Shown: positions 8,157 to 18,153 of the stretch, one piece after another | How the letters are laid out: the number at the start of each line of letters is the position of its first letter | How positions within the stretch are numbered: position 1 is the stretch's first letter | Assembly: GCF_007489275.1 (NCBI RefSeq) | Contig: NZ_VLNR01000020.1 | Coordinates: 1-64,000 of the forward strand | From: Aquimarina algiphila | GTDB taxonomy: Bacteria > Bacteroidota > Bacteroidia > Flavobacteriales > Flavobacteriaceae | DNA: 64,000 nucleotides | Direction: 5' to 3' | Translations under genes and position numbers: made by a program | Notes under the pieces: model-generated | What the model was told of the DNA's origin: nothing | Database searches by the model: none | Seen by the model: only the letters and a program-made list of their open reading frames with translations

Positions 8157-10574
8157 TTATTCTGTTCGTAAACTTTTAACAGGGTTAGATACAGCTGCTT
8201 TTATAACCTGAAAACTTACCGTTGCAAAAGCAATACCTAATGCTACTCCACCAGCAATAACAAATAATCCCCAACTAATATTAATATGATATGCAAAACC
8301 TTCTAGCCATCTGCTCCCGAGATAATATGAAATCGGACTTGCAAAAAGAATAGCGATAACTACCAACTTTAAAAAATCCTTAGACAGTAACGTGGTAATT
8401 CCTAATACAGACGCCCCAAGAACCCTACGTATTCCGACTTCTTTTTTTCGTTGTTCTGTTGTAAACGAAGCCAATCCTAATAATCCCAGACACGCTATAA
8501 AAATGGCAATGAATGTAAAACACATAATTACATTAGACATACGTTGTTCTCGTTCATAATTTCTTTGGAAATCCTGATCTAAAAAAGAATATTGAAATGG
8601 AACTTCAGGATTTATTTTTTCCCAAACTCCTTTCACACTAGACAATGCATTATCAAATTGCCCTTCTTTAATATTTACAATAAAATAATTGGGCTGATTA
8701 CCCTTATCAAATTTTCGTATAGCATAAGGCAAAATGCTTTTATGGAAGCTACGTGAATGAAAATCTTTAATTACACCAACAATTTGTAATGACTGCTGCT
8801 GATTATCAAATTCGTAATGTACTTTTTTTCCTATGGCATTATTAGCATCATATCCTAGTTGTTTAATAGCAGTTTCATTAAGTACTACTCCATCAAGATC
8901 TGCTTCTGGATTTGTAGATAAAAGCCTACCTTTTATTAATGTATACCCCAATGTTTTGATATAATCTTCATTGGCCTGGGCATAATGAATTTCGACTTTA
9001 TCATCCAAGGATTTATCTTCAGCATAGATGAACATATCCTGTACCAGGTCAAAACCCGGATAAGTAGATCCCGCAGAAACCGAAGCTACTTTTGGGTTCT
9101 TAAGCATTTCATTTTTGAAAGCATTGTAATTATCTACTGCAGTCGTGCTTCGCAAGGGTTATATAATTTGTTGATCTTTTTTAAACCCAAGGTCTTGGTT
9201 CTTAATAAAATCTAATTGTTTTGCGATGACAACCGCTACTAAAATTAAGCATACCGATATTGCGAATTGAAAAACGACCAATCCTTTGCGAATAAAAGTT
9301 GCAGAAAAGCTATTGACCAATTTTCCTTTTAATACGGTTGTTATCTTAAAAGAAGACAAGTAAAATGCAGGGTACAATCCCGAAAGAAGGCCTGTAAAAA
9401 GTGTAAGGCCAATACCCCAGAATATGAGTTGCGGGCTCTCTAAAAAGACAAGCTCTTTCTGTGAAAACTTATTAAAAATTGGTAAAAATAATACTACAAT
9501 CACCACAGAAAGGCCTAACGCCAATACAGACATCATCAAAGATTCTCCCAAATACTGAAATATCAATGATTGTTTATGTGCTCCCATTACTTTGCGTACT
9601 CCTACTTCTTTTGCTCTTTTTTCTGAACGCGCTGTAGAAAGATTCATGAAATTAATACATGCAATCAGCAATAAGAAAGCTGCTATAGAACCAAAAATAT
9701 ACAGGTATGTCATGTTACCATTTACAGAAAGTTCATTACCTATGTCAGATTTTAGGTAAATATCTTTTACCGGCTGCAGAAATAGTTGTTTAGAAAGGTT
9801 CATTTCCTTAAAATCAACAGCAGCATTACGTTCCAGAAAAGCAGGTAGCTTTTCTTCAAAAGCAACAGTGTTCGTTCCTTTTCCAAGTTTGATATACGTA
9901 TGAAAAATATTATTGTATGCCCAGTTGGTTTGTTGACCTACCCACTCTCCTATATCTGTGTTTTGCATAGAGAGAAAAAGGTTTGCATTAATATGCGACT
10001 TAGTGCTATTGTTTTTAAAAACTCCTTTAACGGTGTAATTGTATTTTCCGTAGGGGATTTCAATATTAATTACTTTATCAATTGGATTTGCATTACCATA
10101 TAATTTATGGGCAATAGCTTCAGAAATCACTACGGTATTAGGTTGATTGAGTGCCGTTTTTAGATCTCCGTAAGAAAAATCATATGTGAATACTTTAAAA
10201 AAAGTAGAATCTACATAATACCCATTGGTTTCATAAAATTTAATATTAGTACTCCCATCTTTTAAAAGCATTTTATCTGTTGTCGGAAAATTAAGGATAC
10301 GTGTTGCCTCTTCAATTTCAGGGAAATCAGAGGCCAAACCTTGGGCTAATGGTGCAGGACCTGCAGCCCATTTTTCTCCATCAGCTTCTAGAGCTATGCG
10401 ATATATCTGATTTATATCCTTATGATGCTTATCATAACTTGTTTCACTAAATACATATAACATCAAAAGAAAACATGTAGCCAATCCTACTGCTAACCCA
10501 AAGATATTGATGAGTGAAAAAAACTTGTTTTTTAATAAGTTCCTCCAGGCTATTTTGATATAATTTTTAAACAT
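8157..10574 (-). pseudogene. FtsX/MacB-type fused permease, copy 14, interrupted by in-frame TAA
   Basis: Two open stretches in the same frame, 9159-10574 (471 residues) and 8157-9155 (332 residues from a TTG), form one normal 805-residue permease. They are split only by TAA at 9159-9161, codon 472. The text around it reads FKKDQQII-stop-PLRSTTAVDN, just after the TM that starts the second half, where paralogues continue uninterrupted. A single base change from TAT or TAC (Tyr) would explain it. The first part holds TM1, the first periplasmic domain and coupling motif AKEVGVRKVMGA; the second holds the second periplasmic domain and coupling motif KKEVGIRRVLGA. Reinitiation at the TTG 6 bases downstream could still make the second part, but it would lack its leading TM. 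Probably non-functional unless the stop is read through or is a sequence error. Confidence 0.8.
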
Positions 10575-10605
10575 AACTTTTTGTTTTTTGATATTCTGAT
10601 TCTCC

Positions 10606-12992
10606 TTATTCTTCTTTTAATCCATCAACAGGGTTTTTATTTGCTGCACCTATTGCTTGTGATCCAATCGTGAGCAAAGCAACAAATAAGGCTATACAAC
10701 CTGCACCTATGAAATACCATATTTTTAAAGGGATTCTATATGCAAAACCTGATAACCAATTACCTGCCAATAGATATGCTATGGGTATTGCAATACCTAT
10801 AGCTATCAATACTAACTTCGCAAATTCGCCAGATAACATAATTGTAACCTGAGAAACACTTTGTCCCAGTACTTTTCTAATACTAATCTCTTTTCGTCTT
10901 CGCTCTGCTGTATACATCGCTAAACCAAACAAACCTAGACAAGAGATTAAAATAGCTAGGCCCGCAAAATACTTTGATAAGGAAGCTACACGTTGTTCTG
11001 CTGCATACTGTGCCTGAAAATCTGTGTCTAAGAAACTATATTCAAATACATACCCAGGATTAAATTTGGCATATGCATCTGCAAGCATCGTAAGTGTTTC
11101 TTTTTCTGTTCCACTAGCAATTCGAACTACAAATTCTAAATTGGATCTATTACCATTTAATCTAAAAAACATGGGACGTACAGTTTCTCGAAAAGATTGA
11201 AAATGAAAGTCTTTTAAGATTCCTATAATCGTATATTGAGTAGATCCGTAACGAATTATTTTTCCAATTGGATTTTTGATCCCCATCATCTTTATGGCGG
11301 TTTCATTAAAAACTATTGCAGCACTGTCTGCGGGAAACTGCCGAGAAAAGGATCTACCTTCTTTAACTTTCATATCCATGGTCTCTATAAAATCATGACC
11401 TATACGAAGTGTTTTAAAACGGGATTGACGTTCTTCTTCGTTACCTGTCCAAACTACCCCCCCCCGGTTGTATTAATGTTTGTTCCTATGATATTTTGAC
11501 TGGTCATAGCAGCATTAACTATGTTTGGAAACGTTTTTAATTCTTTTAAAAATGCCTCAGCATTTTGTCTTAAGTGACCCTCCTGACTAAAATAAACAAC
11601 ATTGTCCTTATCCATTCCCAAGTTTTTGGACCGTACATAATCCACTTGTTGAGAAACTAATAACACTGCTATAATTAAAATAATTGATAATGAAAATTGA
11701 AATATCACTAACCCTTTTCTGACCCAAACCTCTCCCCAAGAATTTTTTAATTGACCTCTTAAAATGGTTACCGGTTTAAAACGAGAAAGATGTAATGCAG
11801 GATAACTTCCTGCCAATACCCCAGTAAAAAAAGCAATCAATAATAGTAAACCAAAAGTCAAAGGTTCAAAACTTAAGGATAATGTTTTACCAGTAATTAC
11901 ATTAAATTGTGGGATAAAAAGAAACACTACTAAAAGCGCAAATAATAGAGAAATAAACGCAGTCATTACCGATTCTCCAAAATACTGTGTAATAAGCGTA
12001 GTTCTTTTGGATCCCAATGCTTTTTTAACCCCTATTTCTTTTAAACGTCTTGATGCATTAGCTGTAGAAAGATTCATGAAATTGATACAAGCAATGGTCA
12101 AAATAAATAATGCAATACAGGAAAATAAGTATACATAATTCATGCGTCCAGAAGTTTGTTTCCCATTTTCAAAATTACTGTACAGATAATTAGATGAGTA
12201 TTTGGTGATTATAAGATCTGCTTCAACATCTTCGTCTTGTAGCTTCGAGAAGTTTTCTATTTTAGCAGCAAATTCCTGTACATTCGTTCCTTCATTTAGT
12301 AAAATATACGTTATCGGGTTATTATTAACCCAATCATTTTTTCCGCCATTATGTATAATTCCTTTTTTATATGCCGCTAATGGTAATATAAAATCGAAAT
12401 GAGTTGTTGAATTAGTAGGAATATCTTTAAAAACACCACTCACTTGATGTTTTCCTAGCATGCCCATTGCATCCCATTCGATTACTTTTCCTACTACTTC
12501 TTTTGGAGATCCAAAAAGTTGATTTGCCAGAGATTCTGAAATCACAATCGAATTAATTTCCTCTAGTACCTGATTTTTATTTCCTTCTATCAAAGGATAA
12601 GAAAATATATTAAAATAGTCTTTGCCAGCAAATACACCAGCAGTTTTTATAATTTTGTTATTTACTCGAAGTGGTGTTTTAGCAAATTGTGCAGGCACTG
12701 TTTGGGATGCTGCATATTTTACTTCGGGTAATTTATCGGCCATTGTTTCTGCCAAAATACTTGGAGTCCAATTAAGGACTCTAGGACCTTCGCGGCTTTC
12801 AAACTTATTCCATACCTGATACAGGTATTCATCATTTTCATGAAATTTATCTACTTGAACCTCATCTAATACCCAAAGAGCTATTAAAAACACACAGGCC
12901 AATCCCGAAGATAGTCCTATAACATTAATCATAAATGTGGTTTTGTACCTCTTTATAGTTCTGAGAAATAATTTTACATTGTGTTTAAACAT
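10606..12992 (-). pseudogene. FtsX/MacB-type fused permease, copy 13, frameshifted at a G9 tract
   Basis: Open stretch 11454-12992 (512 residues) ends GTNINTTGGG-stop. The next, 10606-11379 (257 residues), carries the rest. The break is a run of nine G on the coding strand (C9 at 11457-11465). With ten or seven G the frame continues through VVWTGNEEERQSRFKTLRIG into the second stretch, giving about 795 residues. With nine, TAG follows at once. The break lies in the second periplasmic domain at the Gly-rich turn that paralogues also have. Both coupling motifs remain (LKEIGVKKALGS and RKEISIRKVLGQ). Its N-terminus (FKHNVKLFLRTIKRYK) groups it with copies 12 and 8. This could be a phase-variable gene, a decayed gene or a homopolymer sequencing error. 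Confidence 0.8.
11457..11465. repeat. Homopolymer tract C9/G9 inside a permease gene
   Basis: Nine consecutive C on the + strand (G9 in coding sense) sit at the exact point where the reading frame of copy 13 shifts. Long G tracts are rare in AT-rich coding DNA and are a known substrate for slipped-strand mispairing. Tract length 9 is OFF; 7 or 10 would be ON. Confidence 0.85.
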
Positions 12993-13026
12993 AATTGTTT
13001 GTCTTTGATTGAATCGTTGATGAAAT

Positions 13027-15385
13027 TTATTCGTCTCTTAATCCATCTATTGGATTTTTATTTGCTGCACCTATTGCCTGTGCCCCTACAGTAAGCATAG
13101 CTACCAACAAGGCCACAAAGCCAGCCACAAAGAAGTACCAAATTTTCAAGGGAATTTTATATGCAAAACCCGAAAGCCAATCACTAGCTAATAGATATGC
13201 GACAGGAAGTGCAATACTAATTGCTATTAAGACTAATTTTGCAAATTCACCAGATAGCATCATGGTCACTTGAGAAGTACTTTGCCCTAGTACCTTTCTA
13301 ATACTAATTTCTTTTCGTCTTCGTTGAGCAGTAAAAATAGCCAGGCCAAAAAGTCCCAAACAAGATATTATAATGGCGAGACCTGCAAAGTATTTTGATA
13401 ATGACAACACCATACGTTCTGCCTTATATAATTTTTGAAAGTCAGCATCTAAAAATTTATATTCTAAAGGAAATCCAGGATTGTATTTTTCATAAAATCT
13501 GGTTAATTCATCGATTGTCTTAGCTAAATCACCTTTTTCTAATTTTAGCATTACAGTATTAAGTCTTTGGGGTTGCATGTACATAAAGATTGGTTTTAAT
13601 TCTTCCTGAAGTGATTCGAAATGAAAATTCTTAACCACTCCTACTATCTCCATAGGCGTGTCCCACAATGTTATTTTTGCTCCAATAGGATCTTTTAGCC
13701 CCATTTTTTTGATTGCAGCTTCATTGAATATGATCTTTGTACTATCTGATCCAAAATCTCTTGAAAATGACCTTCCTTCTAGAATTTCCATCCCCATAAG
13801 TTCAATCATATCATAGTCTGTAACCAAATAACTCATTTGCGTGTTGTCTTCTTCATTTTTTCCTTCCCATGTAATACCTGAAGTGCCTCCATGACCGCCA
13901 AAAAAACCAGAGTTAGCAATCGATGCATTTTTTACTCCTGCAAGATTTTTGACTTCTTCAAGAAAAGTTTTTGGATTGTTTTCTAGAGTTCCTTCTAACG
14001 AAAAATAGACAATATTTTCGCGGTCAAAACCTTGATTTGTATTTTGCATCAAGCTTATCTGTTTATAAATAATCAGTACACCTATAATTAAAATAACAGA
14101 TATTGAAAATTGAAATACTACTAAACCTTTTCGTACCCAAAACTCACTAAATGTGGTTTTAAGCTTACCCGTTAAAGCCTGTACGATGTTAAATCCGGAT
14201 ATATAAAATGCCGGATACATTCCTGCTACTAAACCCGTCACTAAGTTAACTCCAATGAGAAACAACACCATTTCTTTTGTCATCCTAAATACCATCGTTT
14301 TATTAGTAAGCTCATTAAAAAATGGTAACAAAACAATCACAAGTACTATTGATACAATAAGAGCAATTGAAACCAAAAAAGTAGATTCCCATAAAAACTG
14401 AAAAACAAGAGATTTTCTTTTACCTCCTAAAGCTTTTCTTAGTCCGATTTCCTTAGTACGTAATGAGGCATGAGCTGTGGACAAATTCATAAAATTAATA
14501 CAAGCTATAAACAGAATAAAAAAACCAATAACGAAAAATAGACGAACATAATCAATACGCCCTCCAGTTTGAACTCCATCTTCATATTTGCCATATAAAT
14601 ATCCCTCTGAAAAAGGTCTGGCTAGCAAAAGATTTGTACTATCTTCTATCCTTGTAGTAAGATATTTTTCAATTTTTGTATTGAGCTGTTGTAATGTAGT
14701 TTCTGGTGTTAAAAGCACAAATGTCCTTGCATAGTTATAATTCCAGTCTTTATACAGGTATGGATAATGCCTAAACAGAACATCAAAAGGTAATACAAAA
14801 TCAAACTGTAAAGTAGACGCACTAGTAATATTCTCAAAAACAGCTGATACCTTAAAAGTTTCATCTTTATTAAAGCTAATTGATTTACCAATACTATTAT
14901 CTACAGAACCAAATAAACTAGTGGCCAAATCTCTAGAAATTACCATGTTATTTGTTCCTTCTAATGCTTCTTTTTCAGTACCCTGAATCAGTGAAAAACT
15001 GAACATATCAAAAAAAACCATGATCTGCATAAAGTCCTTCTGCTTTTAATGCAATATCAGCATTTGAAAGTGTGTTTTTATAAAGTCCATTGATCGTTCG
15101 AACCGCCATTTCGACTTCGGGAATATCTTCCTTTAGTGCATCCGCTAAATAAGCAGACTGATTTGGGTATACTATTTTTTGATCGGTATCTATTTGTTTC
15201 TGCATGATTTGAACAAGTTGACCGTCCTTTTCATGAAATTTGTCAACATTTAGCTCATCACTTACCCATAAGTAGATAAACAATACGCATGTTAGTCCAC
15301 TGATCATACCAACAAGATTGATAAAAAAAGTGAGTTTCGATTTTTTTATTTGTCTAAAAAATAATCGCAGTCTTTGTATAAACAT
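13027..15385 (-). pseudogene. FtsX/MacB-type fused permease, copy 12, frameshifted at a T8 tract
   Basis: Two overlapping stretches, 15008-15385 (125 residues) and 13027-15030 (667 residues), join into one permease of about 785 residues. The junction is a run of eight T in coding sense (A8 at 15010-15017). With seven T the text reads YADHGFFDMFSFSLIQG, which matches the place in paralogues where a DPxFFxxFSFPL-like segment occurs. With eight, TGA follows GFF. The break is early, in the first periplasmic domain, so the larger stretch would lack TM1. The C-terminal quarter closely resembles copy 13 (SKYFAGLAI, RRRKEISIRKVLGQS, AANKNPIDGLRDE). Transcriptional or ribosomal slippage on T8 could restore a fraction of full-length product; otherwise it is decayed or a sequence error. 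Confidence 0.8.
15010..15017. repeat. Homopolymer tract A8/T8 at a frameshift
   Basis: Eight A on the + strand (T8 in coding sense) sit at the frame change of copy 12. Removing one base restores the permease frame. Confidence 0.8.
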
Positions 15386-15397
15386 GATTTCTTTTTT

Positions 15398-17866
15398 TTA
15401 TTCGTCTCTTAATGCCTCTATAGGATTTCTACTCGCGGCTATAAAGCTTTGCCAACTTACTGTCAACAATGCAATCGTTAGCGCCCCTAGACCAGCCAAA
15501 ACATATACCCATAACCCCAAAGTTGTTTTATAAGCAAAATTCTCCAGCCATATATTCAATGCATACCAAGCAATAGGACACGCTAATACATAAGCAATGG
15601 TTACCCATTTTATAAAATCTTTATTAAGTGTAAATAAGATCTGTTTAACCTTTGCTCCGTTTACTTTTCGAATACCTATTTCTTTGACTCGTTTCCTGGT
15701 ATTAAATAGTGCAACTCCTAATAAACCTATACATGAAATAAATAAGGCAAGTATCGTAGAGGAATTTAAAATCTGACTGAATTTCTGATCCTTTGCATAT
15801 TGGTTTTGAAAAACTGTATTAGAGAAATTAAAGATAAACTCTTCTTTAGGATACAATTCATTCCAAATTTGGGCTATTTGATCCATAGTCCCCGCAATAG
15901 TATTTGATTTTAATTTAAATGAGTAATACCCAACAGCATGATCCCACTCCAGGTTCTGGATATAAATAGTTGGTTGTACAGTTTTGTGAAGTGAAGCATG
16001 ATGATAATCTTCTACTACACCTTGTATTCGATAATTTTTATTGCCAATAGTAATAGCATTTCCTATAACATTATCAGCTTGAATATTGCCCATTTTAGAA
16101 AGTGCCGTTTCATTAATTAATATCCCACTAGATTTCCAATTGCTTTCGGGGTTTAAATTCTTACCTGCAATTAGGGGAATATCATAAGTATCCAAATATC
16201 CATCATCAATACTAATCTGGTTAAAGGTTACCGGATAAGGCTTAGCAGCTACTACAGCTTTTACCTGATCATTTAGACGAGTAATCGCTTTACCTGGTAT
16301 TGATGAACTCGCCGAAAATGAAGCAACGCCTCCTAATGCAGATACCTCGTTTTTAAAAGTAGAGAGTCTACTCACAAGATCAGGATGTTGATTCATCGTC
16401 ATAGGCGTAAAACTGAATATCGTTTGCGTACCATTAAATCCTAATTCCTTATCCATCATAAATTGCATCTGCTTATAAATTCCAACGGTACAAATCATCA
16501 ATACAATGGTGATTGAAAATTGTAAGGTGACCATTACTTTTTGACTTGTCCATTTTCGATGTAGTTTTTGATCACCTTTTTTAACTACCGAGAAAGCCTT
16601 GTTCTTGATCACCGACATAAACGGTACAATAGAAGCAATACCCACAACAACTATCCCAATAGTTCCTAATAGTGCATATGTAGAAAATGTGATTCCATCA
16701 ATTGGAAGTTGCGAATCGATCAAATAATGTGCTATTGGTATAGAGACAATAATAGCAACAATATTAAACAATATCGTTTCTACAAACATTAAGTAGAACA
16801 CTTGATTATATCCAGAACCATTAAGTATTCTTATTGAATAGTTTTTAGCATTTTCGAGAGTTGTAATCGTATTTAGATTAATAAAATTGATAAGACATAC
16901 AAGTAACACTACTAGAATAATTATCGACAGGAAAAATACTTGCGTTTGTTCTCCATTAACCGATAGTTCATGATCAAGTTTAGATTTTAAATGGATATCA
17001 GCTATAGGTTGTAATATAAAATTCATTTTAGCCTCCTTTAATTTTTGTGGAAGCGCCACCTTACCAAGCAAACCGCCTAATCGACTTTCTATCGCATTGA
17101 TTGATGTATTTTTGTCTAGTTTGATATAGCAATAGGATCGATATTGTACCGGTGCTTGCCATCGTTTTGTTTCATATGGAGTTGCCCTTTGATATTCATA
17201 ATCAGGATTGTCAACCAATACTTGATTTTTATTGTCAAAATTTTGAAGATAATAAAACAGTGTTTTAAAAGTTCCAACAACATCAATATTCATGTGGCTA
17301 TTACTGGGGATATCTTCAAAAACTGCGTCAACAACAAATTTCCACCCTTCATTGACCGTTAGTTCCTTTCCTAATGGGCTTTCTTCTCCGTATAATTTTT
17401 TTGCAAAAGATTGTGAAATGGCTATACCATGAATATTTTCTAGTAAAGAATTCGTCTCGGCAGTGATGATTTTACGATCAAAAACTGAGAAAAAAGAAGG
17501 GTCACTCCAAACAAAATCAACATCTTGTATTTTTTGTTGAGGACCATTAAAAATAGTTACCACATCTCTACCAAAATTACACTGAGCGACAACACCTGGT
17601 ATTTCTGCTTCTAAAAGCTCTGAGGACCCACCAAAGTTTTTTGCAGACCTTACTTCTTCACCATCCTTATATTTTAAATCTAAACCTACTCTATAAATAG
17701 ATTCAGAATCTTTCCAGAATGTATCGTAACTAGTTTCATGTTTTATTTTTTCAAGAAGAAAAATGAACACTGTAAACCCAACAATTAGCCCTAAAATTTT
17801 TGTTGATGACAAGAATTTCTTCTTCCATACATTTCTAATAATCGCTTTTAATATGTGTGTGTTCAT
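15398..17866 (-). CDS. FtsX/MacB-type fused permease, copy 11
   Basis: An 822-residue permease of a distinct subgroup. The N-terminus (NTHILKAIIRNVWKKK) lacks the common KIAWRN start. The first coupling region reads NLNTITTLENAKNYSIRILNGSG, a strongly altered version of the usual STARSxKRAKEVGVRKVxGA, so the Glu-Ile-Gly-Ile core is missing from the first half. The second, VKEIGIRKVNGAK, is intact with an Asn shared only with copy 10. It ends NPIEALRDE. If the motif contacts the ATPase, this copy would have one normal and one degenerate coupling site. It follows the 53-residue ORF and copy 10, its closest relative by C-terminal sequence (IKWV, IAWYA, LTVSWQSF). Confidence 0.88.
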   Translation of the reverse strand: MNTHILKAIIRNVWKKKFLSSTKILGLIVGFTVFIFLLEKIKHETSYDTFWKDSESIYRVGLDLKYKDGEEVRSAKNFGGSSELLEAEIPGVVAQCNFGRDVVTIFNGPQQKIQDVDFVWSDPSFFSVFDRKIITAETNSLLENIHGIAISQSFAKKLYGEESPLGKELTVNEGWKFVVDAVFEDIPSNSHMNIDVVGTFKTLFYYLQNFDNKNQVLVDNPDYEYQRATPYETKRWQAPVQYRSYCYIKLDKNTSINAIESRLGGLLGKVALPQKLKEAKMNFILQPIADIHLKSKLDHELSVNGEQTQVFFLSIIILVVLLVCLINFINLNTITTLENAKNYSIRILNGSGYNQVFYLMFVETILFNIVAIIVSIPIAHYLIDSQLPIDGITFSTYALLGTIGIVVVGIASIVPFMSVIKNKAFSVVKKGDQKLHRKWTSQKVMVTLQFSITIVLMICTVGIYKQMQFMMDKELGFNGTQTIFSFTPMTMNQHPDLVSRLSTFKNEVSALGGVASFSASSSIPGKAITRLNDQVKAVVAAKPYPVTFNQISIDDGYLDTYDIPLIAGKNLNPESNWKSSGILINETALSKMGNIQADNVIGNAITIGNKNYRIQGVVEDYHHASLHKTVQPTIYIQNLEWDHAVGYYSFKLKSNTIAGTMDQIAQIWNELYPKEEFIFNFSNTVFQNQYAKDQKFSQILNSSTILALFISCIGLLGVALFNTRKRVKEIGIRKVNGAKVKQILFTLNKDFIKWVTIAYVLACPIAWYALNIWLENFAYKTTLGLWVYVLAGLGALTIALLTVSWQSFIAASRNPIEALRDE

Positions 17867-17921
17867 AATATTATCTGTGTTATTTTATTCTACATAACCT
17901 GTATCCAACCAAAAAGCATCT

Positions 17922-17935
17922 ATAATGGCCATTAT
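17922..17935. promoter_or_regulatory. 14-base perfect palindrome upstream of permease copy 11
   Basis: ATAATGGCCATTAT is a perfect inverted repeat 56 bases before the start of copy 11. It lies in a 96-base non-coding stretch, the longest gene-free gap among the permeases. It could be an operator for an internal promoter or a simple hairpin. I could not find a convincing TAnnTTTG element next to it. Confidence 0.3.
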
Positions 17936-17962
17936 CTGTATTAACAAAGGTTTTTATTTGAA

Positions 17963-18124
17963 TTAACACTGCTCATTACAATCTTTTGTTTTTATAATCT
18001 CTTCCATCAAAAATGTAACAGAATGTAATTCCATCTCATTAAGAGCAGGTAAATTGTTAACAATGAAAAGGCGTAGTTCTAACCCTACTTTTTCTTTCTC
18101 TATTTGTTCTTTTATCTCTTCCAT
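17963..18124 (-). CDS. Small acidic hypothetical protein (53 aa) between permeases
   Basis: An ATG-started frame of 53 residues lies 28 bases after the stop of permease copy 10, in the same orientation. The sequence begins MEEIKEQIEKEKVGLELRLF and contains ALNEMELHSVTFLMEEIIK and a tail with two Cys (KDCNEQC). It is charged, predicted helical, and has no signal or membrane segment. Codon use and the in-line position suggest it is real. I do not recognise a family. It is the only non-permease gene within the permease series. It could be a cytoplasmic accessory factor, or a very small exported substrate, since small Cys-ended peptides beside exporters sometimes are; no leader-peptide motif such as a double-Gly site is visible. 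Confidence 0.5.
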   Translation of the reverse strand: MEEIKEQIEKEKVGLELRLFIVNNLPALNEMELHSVTFLMEEIIKTKDCNEQC

Positions 18125-18141
18125 GGTATTAACATTTTTAG

Positions 18142-18153
18142 ACTATTAATAGT
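18142..18153. promoter_or_regulatory. 12-base palindrome before the small ORF
   Basis: ACTATTAATAGT is a perfect inverted repeat between the stop of permease copy 10 and the 53-residue ORF, touching the stop codon. It may be an operator or chance in AT-rich DNA. Confidence 0.2.

Noticed and set aside
15008-15030. Programmed ribosomal frameshift in permease copy 12
   Set aside because: T8 is slippery, but no stimulatory structure or upstream Shine-Dalgarno-like element is visible, and intact paralogues need no frameshift. Kept only as a possibility.
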